Assembly: GCA_022225965.2 (NCBI GenBank) | Contig: JAKJXP020000021.1 | Span: forward strand, 62,001-126,000 | Reading direction: 5' to 3' | Source of the DNA: Diatrype stigma | Taxonomy: Eukaryota > Ascomycota > Sordariomycetes > Xylariales > Diatrypaceae | Length of the DNA: 64,000 nt | In this document: one piece after another, positions 33,606 through 44,509 of the stretch | Layout: every line of letters begins with the position of its first letter | Numbering within the stretch: position 1 is the stretch's first letter | Made by a program: the position numbers and the translations under genes | Notes under the pieces: generated by a model | The model's database searches: none | What the model was told of the DNA's origin: nothing | Seen by the model: the letters and a program-made list of their open reading frames with translations, nothing else

Positions 33606-34376
33606 GCGAGAAAAGCGCGACGCACGCGAATGGACGGGGTGGGGGAGGGTGAGAGGGCGAGCAGAGGTGTTTCCGGGAAGAAGAAGCAGAAAGGGGAAGG
33701 GAATCGGAAAAGGGGGGCATTGAGTGGGTGGTTCGGTCTTCGCCCGCATTGTTCGTGATACCTACCTACCACTACCTAACCTACCTTACATAACTACATA
33801 CGTACTTCGTACCTAGGAAAGACAAAAATGGAACCCCAGCTAGCTGCTGCTTCTTACCCCATTTAAGATGAGAAGACAGGCAGACAGGCAAGCAGGCAGG
33901 CAGGCAGGCAGGCAGCAGATATATAGGTCCGCTCTTGTGTATGCTCTGAGTATAGATGATGAGAAATATCGCCCCTAATTATTTGCCATGAAACCGAACA
34001 AGCATAGTACCATGCACGTGTCCATCTTAAGAAATGTGCTCATAGTGCGTTTCCTTTGCTTCGTGTTCTGTTCTGGTAGCATCAATCTTGTGCATTATGC
34101 CATTCTAACATTCATGTCGTCCCTTCTATTGCGAGTATATCCCTTTGCGTTTCTCTCTGTTCTCTCCCGCTTTCATCCTCCTCCCCGTTTTCAGTCGGCC
34201 TTGGCGGGAGGTTTAACAGACTAGAGGGTATAGGGTACTGGTGACGCTGTAGCCCTGGGCTTCTTATTCATGTATAGCTACACATGATCCCTGTGTAAGA
34301 AACCAGCACTCGAGCCCAGCGTTGATAGATCATCAGCTCCATATAGGCCAACAGAAACATAGCCTCTGAGTGTATT
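33606..34376. other. Convergent intergenic region with microsatellite
   Basis: 3' flanks of CCT7 (+) and the ankyrin gene (-). It includes a (GGCA)n microsatellite at about 33876-33916. No gene is supported. Confidence 0.6.
33876..33916. repeat. (GGCA)n microsatellite
   Basis: About ten imperfect then perfect CAGG/GGCA tetranucleotide units ending in GCAG, in the 3' flank of CCT7. Confidence 0.9.
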
Positions 34377-37300
34377 CTACCCGACTTCATCCAGACTCGT
34401 AGCTCGCAGGCTCTCGAGGAAATGTCCGATCCCCTTTTCCACTTCGAGTGGTTTTCCGTTGGTGGATGTTAGCCTTGGTCTTTGCCACGTACGCATGCAG
34501 TTGGCTATCTCGGCCGTCTGTACATCTAGGCCCTTGATCAGTTGGCTGAGCCAGTTGATCCTACTGTAATACCATGTTTCTCTCGCTTGCTCGCCATGAA
34601 AGAGAGTGTCGCCAAAATGATACTCATGCTCTAACCACAGTACGTATTGAGTAATCCTTGAAACAACACTATTAGTGTATTTCATGGTGAACCAATTGTC
34701 TGGCACGATGAATCGATCGTGCTTGTAGTCTACCTTGAATCCGTCCTGTCATAATCGTGAGCTTTCGGATAGTTGCACCCATACGCAGTCTTAGGGGCTT
34801 ACTCGGTACGACGTATCAAACTTCCTGACTTGCATGTGTGTCTCCCGGGAAACCTTGACTCCCACTCCCCTTTGAGAGTCTTTGGGTTTGATGATCTGGT
34901 GAATCCAGTAGCCGAGAAGTGACTCGTAGTCCCAGTCTACAACCTGTGCCACCGCGTCTTCTAGTTGGACGATCAAATCCGCCTGCTCGACCAGTATCTT
35001 TTCAATCTCTTCCAAGTCGAAAGGCTCCTGGCGTTGGCACCGGCGACAGCAGAAATGCTCCATTCCAAGCTCTTCGTGTTTTTCTCTCCTGATAAAATAG
35101 AGTAATAAATTCCGTGCCTCGACTTTGCCTCGGTGTTCAGTTAGACTGGTAAGCCATTCAAGTGATCCCATGAATAGCTCGAAGTCTATGCGTGTGTAAG
35201 ATGAAAATCGTGTTAGCAATGTCTGCGGGTAGCAACCCTTCGGAGAACATGGGCACCAGCAATTATCACCAGAGAGATAGTCCGCCCCATTATCCAGGTA
35301 GATGCCTAGTAGTTGCAGATATGTTTTGTTGTCAATGAAGGAAGAAAATCTCCTCAGAACACACTCAATAGCTGCTTGGCCCAAATTATCTCGAAGGTGT
35401 ATATCTACTCCTATATCAAGGAGTTTGCGCACAACATCGGGTTTGTCCCTCCCGTGCAAGGTCATCAGGGCACTTTGGCCAGCGCTGTTAACATGATTAA
35501 TAAGGTTGAATCCATTATCCAACAGTGCGTCAATGTCTGACACGTTGTCAACAAGGTGTAGGAGAGTGTTGCTTTGTTTGTTTTCAAATTTGAACAAAAA
35601 GTTCACATTGCCGCATTTTCCCAGTAACTGTCGGAATGAAACATTGCTGTGTGAGGATGAAACATTGCTGTGTGACAAGGAAGCGTATATATGGTCAACA
35701 TAAAAAAGTACCGTAACGGTCTGGGCATAGTTTTTCATGTTCTCAAAATGACAGAGAACGTGGAAAAGCAGGTCCCAATTCCCACGAAAGGCAGCACAGT
35801 CCCATATGGTGCGACCATAGCTATCATCTCTTATCGACGGATCAGCTCCTGCCGCGAGAAGTGTAATCAGAGGTCTCTCTTGGTTCATAGTAGCGGCATA
35901 CATAGATGGGGTGATCCCATACATGTCGGCTTGATCGAGATCGTAGCCAGCCTCAATAAGAAGATCTAAACATTCGAATCGTAAAACGGCAAGATGAACA
36001 GCGGTTTGGCCTAGGAAGTTCCTTTCGTTTCTGCTTGAACGGGACACCCATTTCCTGACGGAATCAATCGAGCCAAACATGATAGCTTCGTGGAGAGGGC
36101 TAGATCCGCCAAAACCTGCCACCGAACAAACGATTATTTTGGGAACTAAGATCGGTCATCATAAGTTGACTTTACCTTGATTGTCTTTGCATATAACTTT
36201 CAAGTACGCCATGAAGAATGGATCATCCGACCGAGGGTGTTCACCAAAAGTATCCCTGATTGGCTTCGGCCACTCGTGTGCGGAGGGTGAATCAATCATA
36301 GTGGTATCCAAACCTATATCCACGAGGGCATCTAGGAGTTGCACGTTCTCGGTAGTGCTGATGAAATTCGCGCAGAGAACAAGGAACCTGCGTAGTAGTT
36401 TGGCATTCGGTATTTGATAGATCAACAATCGTCTCCCGAAATTATGACGCACCTTGTAGTATCAATGCCACGGACAACACCAAGTTCTTTCGTGAGTAGC
36501 CTCAATAGGCCAAGTTGTTGTTTATATTTATTCGCCGTAGGTAGGCGGCGAACCATCAATGACTGTGCCGGTCGTCAGCCACGGCACAGGAACTCTTTGA
36601 GAGTAGTTAGCCAGAGCATACCTCGATATAGGATGTTCCGTCTGGGGCAACGTGGTTCTTGAAAGTGGGATCAGATCGGTGGAGCCTGATGAGCTCATGC
36701 CGAGCTTCATCAAAAGCTATCAGGTCGTGTTTCCACCGCCAGAGTAGCTCAAAACCCGGGGATGTGTAGGGCACAGTCCGCTCCATTTGAAGATTCGGGC
36801 TCAGGCCGACACCGCTTGTGGTCATCTGGATTTGGAATCCAATAGCTAAAGACCAGTTTATCCCCAGCTGTGAAAGCGCGAGTCTTATCTTGAAACCATA
36901 TCCTGTGGCAGTGCATTCTGGCCGGTCGCAACCTTCCCTCAACGCCACCAGGGGGTTGAAGTCAAGCGACCAAAAGCGCCGATGAAGTCCCACTCTATGA
37001 TGGCACCGGCAAGAACAATGTTTGATGGTGCAATCATAATGACGCCTGCGTCTTGATACACAGTGAGGTTGAGACATATTGTTGCTTGCAACAAATGGAG
37101 TGCGTCGCGTTAGGGTAGTTGACTCTGTCAAAGGAGATGTATGGCTTGGCTCCTCCCCCCTTGTTCCTGGGGAGGATGAAGTCTGTGCATTGTTCACGAG
37201 CCTCTGAGCATTCAAATTCGCTAGAGAGCACTGTATTTCCAGGCTACATACCGAGTGTCAGTAAACGTACAGAGTGAAAATAGTTGTGAATAGCAATATA

Positions 37301-37729
37301 ATATTGAGTTACGTACGATTGAAGTTGGACGGCAAGAGTTAGGTCGGCCTTCACTTTCTGGACGCTGTTCTTTAGATCCTCGATATCCTCTTTCCAGTGA
37401 CGCATTTCGATTACTCTCTGAACCCTCTCTCTCCTACCGAGCGTTACTTTTGGTAAGACCTTCTCTTTCAATTGATAGAGGTGTTTCTCAACTTCATCGC
37501 AACTTGCCTGGCAGTGCCGAAGGAAATTGTCTTGCTGGCCGGGGAAATTCCTAGCTGTGGACATGATAGCTATCAGGAATTCTAACTCGTTTATCACATT
37601 ATCGAGGTCGGCGGGGGCTTTGCCAACTTGTCTTCGGATTTCTCTCAGCGTGCTGATAGCCTCCGCAAATTGGCCAAGTAGAGATACGAATCCTGCCGCC
37701 CCAGCAGCGATGCCAAAGACTTCAGCCAT
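34377..37729 (-). CDS. NACHT_N-type/ankyrin-repeat protein, NLR-like but without an NTPase domain
   Basis: Six exons reconstructed with matching phases: 37729-37313, 37230-36622, 36562-36453, 36387-36176, 36115-34803 and 34745-34377; introns are 82, 59, 65, 60 and 57 nt; total 1009 residues. Residues 1-150 match the domain found at the N-terminus of fungal NACHT/NB-ARC proteins (FGIAAGAAGFVSLLGQFAEA, then a long amphipathic helical stretch). Residues about 195-340 hold a Cys/His/Arg-rich start (HYDCTIKHCSCRCHHRVG) and a region often found ahead of ankyrins in these proteins. Ankyrin-like repeats lie at about 450-590 and 630-730 (SPLHEAIMFGSIDSVRKWV, GQTAVHLAVLRFECLDLLI). No Walker A or B motif is present. 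Such proteins are linked to fungal non-self recognition. A 21-bp in-frame duplication lies in exon 5. Confidence 0.75.
35636..35677 (-). repeat. 21-bp in-frame tandem duplication in the ankyrin gene
   Basis: Two near-identical 21-bp units (ATGAAACATTGCTGTGTGAG core on the plus strand) encode the repeated SHSNVS peptide between two ankyrin blocks. The copies differ only at the last bases, so the duplication is probably recent. Confidence 0.85.
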
Positions 37730-38330
37730 CTCTTGTGATGCCTGAATGATGTAAAAGCTATCAAAATATGGGGAATCAAAGGAAGTAGGTATGAGAAGAG
37801 GTAAGTAGGAATGAGTCAGATGAGATCGTGTTACAACGGGAGAGATTATTTCGTAAGGCTCCGTCATGGTCTGCCCTGCTAATCTGCCTTTCCATTCCCC
37901 CGCTCTCTCCCCGGGCCCCTCTGCAGCAGGCATTCTCAGTAACCTATCAACTGCCATAGTCAAGATAGGTCGGAGTGTAAATAATGGCTGATAAATACTA
38001 CACAAACGTGGCGTTGCATACACAGCCCCGTCCAATCCGTGCGATATGAGCCCACCCTCGCATAAGTCACGCCCGGTCTGTGGTAATAAACAATTCCATC
38101 CGAACTCTTCCCACGCAGGATACGGGCTGATCTTTATAAGAACTGAATTACCAAGTGAAAATCAGCACACTAATGACGACGGGTTACCGTGTTCACTGTA
38201 AAGTGACCCCAGTGTTAGGATAATGAAGTTCAATGTAGCTGCAGTGTGGCTACACCTGATCACTTCCACAGATTTTAGCGGTTGGTACCGGCAGTCGTAG
38301 GATACCCTTGGCACTTTCGAACCAACAGCT
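37730..38330. other. Intergenic, no gene seen
   Basis: 5' flank of the ankyrin gene and 3' flank of the hydrolase gene. An open extension upstream of 37729 lacks family features and is not included in the gene. Confidence 0.55.
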
Positions 38331-39182
38331 TCATAGCGCTGCGAACCCATTGGTCAACTGCACAATTGTCGCAGCCAGTTTCTGAGGTTGACTGACGAAC
38401 GGCATATGTCCCGTCTTGAAGTCAACCACATCCCACTTGACCCCTGATTTCTCCAGCCACATGTCCTGCAGCGAGGAGGGGTTGCAGGCGTCCTCCAGCG
38501 TGCGCACGTACGCCCTCCTCCCATCGAACCCCTTGTCCGCCCAAGCCGGCGCCGTGGCCGCGGTCTCGAATGCAAGGAGTGCGTGGGGCTGCATGTACCC
38601 ACCTAGCTCCGAGGCAAGGGCGGGATCGCAGTCGTTGTACAGGACGTCCATCGCGGGCTCAATGACCGCGAGGCCCTTGGACGGCTGGGGTTTGTGCATT
38701 AGTCTTTAGGAAGCAATGGCGGGACAGGGCCTGGCAATTCATATACATACATTGTCCTGTTTGATGAAAGGAGGGTACGCCCCGCCCACCGCCTGAAGTA
38801 GAGATTCTCCCTCTACTGTGATGTTGCCCGCGACGTATATGAGCCCGATGACGCTGCCGCCGGTCTTGCCTTGCGAGCTACGAGTTTGCTTGTCGAGACC
38901 CTTGGCCGCAGCACCGGCTACAACCCCGCCGTACGAGTGTGCGATGATGACGACGTCTTTCTGCTGTTGCTCCAGCAGCGGAAGAAGCACATCGTTGCGC
39001 AGTGTGGTGATGTCATTTGAGCTGGTCGCCGTGGCTGGGTCTGAAGGGTTGCAGCTAGGATACGGTCCTGGATGGGTCGAGAGCCCGGCCTCCTTGAAGT
39101 ATGGCAGCAGTTTGTCGAAGCCAGAAGGGGTGCCGAAAGCACCTGGGACGAGTAGGATCACGGGGGAGCTTGCAGGAGACAT
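38331..39182 (-). CDS. Alpha/beta hydrolase
   Basis: Two exons, 39182-38751 and 38684-38331, with a 66-nt intron (GTATGT...CCCAG), phase 0; total 261 residues. It starts SPVILLVPGAFGTPSGF (oxyanion-hole strand of the family). The nucleophile elbow is IIAHSYGGVV (about residue 80), an acid probably lies in the C-terminal half, and the histidine is in KTGHMPFVSQP near the end. This is the compact AB-hydrolase type (salicylate-esterase/methylesterase-like) common in fungi, for which substrates are rarely known. No signal peptide is seen, so it is probably cytosolic. Nothing next to it suggests a pathway. Confidence 0.8.
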
Positions 39183-40798
39183 GGTAGTAGGTTCAAGAGA
39201 ATTCCTAATGGGATTTTGACAATACTGTCATGAATGTTATAGTCCTAAGGCCCGGGACACCTCTTTATCCGAATCAAATAAGACTTGCTGTTGCGCGAGC
39301 CTTGAGAAATGCCGTTTGTATGATATGTGACTCTCGTGACCTGTTGATGTAGATGTTCGAAGGAAAGATGTTTTGAAAGGAACCGGAGAGAAACTGGACG
39401 TTAGGGATATATTCAGCATAACCTCATTAACTCGCATATTCAATGGGGCCATTAAATGGAGTTGCTGATATTAAAAGGTAGAGGAGGATTTGGATGACCA
39501 GGTGGCTCTTCTTTATAGGTGCTGTGCCGCTCTGTAGGGTAACAGGGCCCCGTTATTTAGTCTAACATGTCCATGATTATAAATCGTTTTCAGAAACCAT
39601 GTTCTTCAGCTTTTCATATTTCTCCTATATTCTGATGAACTGGACTAAAATGTTAGACACGAACAAACACATTGAAAGTAGGGATCAAGGGCCGAATGAT
39701 TAACACATTTGTCAGTGTCCTTCTCAGAACTATGCGAACCCCCAAGGATCTAGTGGGGGCTGTGACGACGTGCTCAATGCCCATGTCCCCTTGCCTGATA
39801 TGGTATTGGCTACGTCAACTCAGCAGCGCTTATAAGTGCATTTCTTTGGCTTCGACAGATGGGTGGATGAACTCAAGTACATCTCTTATTACTGTGGCCA
39901 CACGATTGATTATTGCGAAACATGATCCTCTAGGTAGACAATGACCCAATGTCCACAGTCACTACGGATTATTATTCGAATATCTGATATCAATAATAGG
40001 GGTATTTCGGTAAGGGAGTTCCAGGTAATACTTTTACTACAACATAGGGGTTTCTGCTCTGGCGTCTCTAGTATCTGATACCATGTTGTTAAGTTAGCTA
40101 GAATATAATAACGCTTCAGGGGGGACTTTACGAGGCCAGGAGGAAAAGAGCTGAGGGGTCCGAAGCAGCCGTGGAGCAAACAAAAACTGCTCCTAAAGTT
40201 GTAGTGTCCCCATCCACCAGTGGTTAATATACTCGTTACATTACACGATTCTATCCAAACCCCAGAGGAAACAACCTGTGGCTGCACTGGTTGAATTGGA
40301 GTTCTAACCTCCAACTACCGCTGTGCTTATTGCCCATGACATTAATTGCATTGTTGTCACGTTTCTGGATAGCCCTTTTATTGACGTTTTTGCTACACTC
40401 TGCTAAAGCTCTAGGGAAGGAAGGAAAGAAGGGAGCGTCCAGGACGTAGGGAGGAAGATCGGACCTTTATATAGGTCCAAATGGGCCCCCCAGGGGGGCC
40501 CCCTGCCAGAGCGCTATACTCACTCTAGAGCAGCTCCAAAATAAACCCATTTTATCGCGACGATTGTTCCAGACTATATAATAACCAAGGGAAGGATAAA
40601 TAACATGTATCACGACTCTTAAGAGCTTTCATGATAGGTAACTACGATTAGCTAAGTTATGCACCCCCCTCAGCCCCTTGACTCCTTAACCCGGACTGTA
40701 GAAGTGGATCTAATGGCAAAGGTGGGGGTTGTTCAATTGGACGGTCTTGGCTCGCATTCCACGAGCTTAAGCACGACATCTCGACCTAATCCCACACT
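39183..40798. other. Long intergenic region with GC palindromes
   Basis: About 1.6 kb with no supported gene. It carries two adjacent perfect inverted repeats (40461-40478, 40483-40501), A/T-rich tracts, and a TATA-like TTTATATAGG inside the first palindrome. The texture resembles a decayed LTR, but no paired copy or coding remnant is found in the window. Confidence 0.45.
40461..40501. repeat. Two adjacent perfect hairpin-forming inverted repeats
   Basis: GGACCTTTATATAGGTCC (40461-40478) has 6-bp outer arms. GGGCCCCCCAGGGGGGCCC (40483-40501) is a perfect 9-bp-arm inverted repeat around a single A. Either would form a stable stem in DNA or RNA. Confidence 0.85.
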
Positions 40799-40806
40799 TA
40801 TAAATA
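40799..40806 (+). promoter_or_regulatory. Putative TATA box of the TPR gene
   Basis: TATAAATA 92 bp ahead of the ATG at 40898. Confidence 0.55.
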
Positions 40807-40897
40807 GGGATATGCCACGACACACAAGGACACCCCCGCTTAATTGAGTACAACAACATCACCCCCGATTCTCCCGCCAGGGCAACAACTCTTCATC

Positions 40898-42738
40898 ATG
40901 GCTGAAGACGCTGCTGAACGGGTGAGCCCCAGCCTGCCGTACTACAATCTCGGCACCTACGAGAGAAAGGTAGCGGCTCGCAACGAGGAGGCCCAGATCT
41001 GGTCAACGCGCGGGCTGATCTGGGCCTTCGCCTTCAACCACGGAGAAAGCGAGAGGTGCTTCCGGAAGGCGCTCGCCTTCGACAGCAGCTGCGCCTTCGC
41101 GCACTGGGGGGTCGCCTACGCGCTGGGCCCGAACTACAACGTGCCCTGGGACGCGAACGACCAGCTCGAAGACACGGCGCGGCGGGGTCGCGAGGCGCTC
41201 GAGCGGGCCAAAGCCGCCGCCGCACACGACGGGTTGCCCGTCGAGCGGGCGTTGATCGAGGCGCTCGAGCACCGCTTTCCCGACCCGGGTGCGCACAGGG
41301 ACACGGCGCTCTGGAACCGGCGCTACGCCGAGGCCATGCAGAAGGTGTACGAGCAGTTCGGCGACGACATCGACGTCGTGGCCCTGTATGCCGATGCGCT
41401 GCTCAACCTGACGCCCTGGCAGCTGTGGGAGCTGCCGTCGGGCAAGCCGAAGCCGGGCGCCCGCACGCTAGATGCCAAGGCCGTCCTCGATCGCGCCTTG
41501 GCCCAGGAGGGAGGTTTGCAACATCCCGGGTTGCTCCACCTGTACATCCATCTGATGGAGATGTCGCCGACCCCCGAAGCTGCCCAAAAGGCGGCCGATC
41601 ATCTTCGCGGGATCGTTCCTGACTCTGGGCGTAAGTATTTTTCTTGCTTTTTCGATGGGATTCTAATTGCTCTTATTTACGCCGCATTGTCACATTGGCA
41701 AACACCCCGCTTCTCTAGTTTGACTCTGTTCTTGTATCTACTATTGCAGCCCTTTGCTCGGATAGATAGTTCGTTAACATGAAAGTTATCACAGACCTCA
41801 ACCACATGCCGAGTCACATCGACGTGCTCCTCGGCGACTACCACAAGGGCATCCAGGCCAACCAGGACGCCATCGTCGCCGACGCGCTCTTCCTCGCCAA
41901 GGAAGGGGCCCTGAACTTCTACACGCTCTACCGGCTGCACAACTACCACTTCCGCATCTACTGCGCCATGTTCGCGGGGCAGTCCAAGGCGGCGCTGGAG
42001 AGCGCGGCGCAGCTGCTCGACGCCATCCCGGAGCCGCTGCTGCGGGTGCAGTCCCCGCCCATGGCCGACTGGACCGAGAGCTTCGGCGGCGTGCGCGTCC
42101 ACGTGCTGGTGCGGTTCGGGCGGTGGCAGGAGCTCGTCGACCTGCCCCTGCCCGCCGATCCCGTGCTGTACCGCGTCACCACCGCGATGGCGCACTACGG
42201 CAAGGGGATGGCGTTCGCGGCCCTAGGCCAGGTGCCCGAGGCCGAGAGGGAGCGCGGGGCGTTCCTGGAGGCGGCCGAGCGCGTGCCGCCCACCCGCGTG
42301 CTGTTCAACAACAAGTACAAGGACATCCTGCGGGTGGCCGAGGCGGTGCTCGACGGCGAGCTCGAATACCGGAGGGGCCGGCACGACGCCGCGTTCGCGC
42401 ACCTGCGGGAGGCGATCGCGCGGAGCCGGAACCTGAACTACGACGAGCCCTGGGGCTTCATGCAGCCGCCGGCCCACGCGCTGGGCGCGCTGCTGGTCGA
42501 GCAGGGCCGGTTCGACGAGGCCGTCACGGTCTACGCGGAGGATTTGGGCATCAGCGACGTGCTGCCGAGGGCCCTGAGGCACCCGAAGAATGTGTGGGCG
42601 TTGCACGGCTACCACGAGTGTTTGGTCAAGCTCGGGCGCATAGAGGAGGCCGCCGCGATCAAGCCGCAGCTGGATGAGGCTATTGCGGGAGCGGATATCC
42701 CGATCAAGTCGTCGTGCTATTGTCGGATAACTGAATAG
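40898..42738 (+). CDS. Tetratricopeptide-repeat protein
   Basis: Two exons, 40898-41630 and 41795-42738, with a 164-nt intron (GTAAGT...TCACAG) joining in phase 1 to give SGHLNHMPSHID, total 558 residues. TPR-like helix pairs recur along the chain: FNHGESERCFRKALAFDSS with CAFAHWGVAYALGPNYN, then DYHKGIQANQDAIVADALF, GQSKAALESAAQLLDAI, and GRHDAAFAHLREAIARS with GRFDEAVTVYAEDLG. The HMPSHID and ALGPNYN motifs are shared with a family of about 550-residue soluble TPR proteins found in fungi and bacteria, whose role is unknown. The fungal copy has very high third-position GC. A bacterial origin by transfer is conceivable but cannot be judged here, and the presence of an intron argues for long residence. 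Confidence 0.8.
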
Positions 42739-44509
42739 GTGTTCGAATGGCACAGTGTTAGTGTTGAGGACTATCGTAGTATCGTCCGTGAATGTGTGCA
42801 TGGCAAAGGGGATGGGATAGGAAGTCACTTGGCAGGAGTTACTATTGTCGGGCAAGAGTCTGTACCCCCTTACATATGCCGTATCGTGTCTACACAACTT
42901 GTTACCATTCTAAATAGTCTAGCAAGCTCATCAAACGCCTGATATTATTGATATGTTCTAGTCACTTGTCTGGCAGACCTATCAGCTTGAAACCAATCAA
43001 GTCTCTGAGTCCGTCCCACCGGAAACATATCCTCCATACGGGGCAATCGTACCCATATTCGGGGCCGAGCACGGTGGAGCTCCGGGTTGGAATCCGGGCC
43101 AGTAGGCGTCCACACGGAGAATCCCTACCATGCGAGAGCTGCCGGTAGTTTGTAGCCCGCTGGAAGTAGTCAACAACTGTCCTACTGCGCCGCTTGCTTA
43201 CATGCATCATATGATCGCAGACTGCAATTCTAGGTACCTACCGAGGAACTGAGGTCTTGATAGCAGATCAGAGAGCGAGTGTTTTCGACCTTACATATAT
43301 GAGCACTTGCATTGCGCGATAACCTGGGGAGTTAACGCCATTCGGCAAATTCTAGCTGGCACGTTTCGCAAATTGATCCCCGGGAGTTATCCGTTCGGTA
43401 TGCTAGGGGGGGCCCTTCCTGCGTCGATCCGATCGGCATTGGCAGATCGGCATACGAAACGGGTAGGTGGGTTGGCGTAAGGCTGTCCAGTGTATCCTGG
43501 TCTATCAGGATCGGCCTTGAAAGCTGACAACTTTCTTTATAGGCAGGCAGGTGTTGCTCTCACGTTAGTCAGATCTTTTAATAGCAGCTGTTTGATAGTG
43601 ATAATCTGCTGCGGGTTCGAAAGGCTTACCTCTGAAGCCCCTGGTCGGTGGGTAGGTACTCTGGCTGTGCTCAATGCACATTGCAGCGCCGCATAAAGTC
43701 TATGCCGGGCAATGAAGACTGTAGGACACTTACTGACCGTCAATAGTTTCCCGTATTGTAAGGAACATCCTGTTCGTTGCGTGATCGGCTCCTTCCGACC
43801 CGACAGTCGTGATACATGCAGCTTCCCGGCATTTACCCCGAGATAACGCCAAGCCGAATTCTCGAGTGCCCGGTTTTCCATTTTCTAGCAGTAATCATTC
43901 TTTACACGGGATTGAATACTTGGCGCCTAAACGATCCCACTGGCCTACTAGATAGAGTGGGATGTCGATCTTAGGCTAAGTGAGTATGTCGTTAAGCACA
44001 AAGGTATGGGGTGAATAAGTACCCAGCGGATGCCCACCACTGACCAGGATCCGAACCTCAATGATCTTACCCAGCCTTTGAGATCATCATCCGACTAGGA
44101 AAGGGAGAGGGGGAAAGCGGCTCCCATGGTTCCAATTGTCCATTTGGACCACACATACACGGTAGGACCTACCCAACCAATCATCATGTTTGGGCATCAT
44201 GTATGGACTATCTCACCAGGAACTGTAGCAATGGGATAATCTCCTATCTTAGGCAGGTAGCTAGCTGTCTCATCCACGTTGAATGTGTAGGAAGGTACAT
44301 ACAAACTGGTGGTGTAGTGAATGCTTAAGAATTTCATAAAAGCTACGGAGACTCAAGATTAGACCATGAAGTTCCGCTTATCAAGAATGCAGGAGTGAAA
44401 AGGCTCACCCATCTCTTTCGACGTAGTAAGAGTAAACCTTCTTCCCTTTGATGGGGTAGTTTCGTACTAGTCACGACATCACGACATCACGATACCTATC
44501 ACAACAGCC
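42739..44509. other. Long intergenic region, no gene seen
   Basis: 1.8 kb between two plus-strand genes. Frames at 43490-43881 on both strands overlap each other and lack any domain. A small direct repeat (ATCACGAC) lies just ahead of the acyltransferase start codon. Confidence 0.5.

Noticed and set aside
32747..33772. Long overlapping open frames on both strands inside CCT7
   Set aside because: They are shadows caused by the GC-rich third positions of the last CCT7 exon; their Arg/Ala/Gly-rich translations lack any domain.
40483..40501. GC palindrome as a bacterial-type terminator
   Set aside because: The genome is fungal and no U-tract or upstream transcript end is evident.
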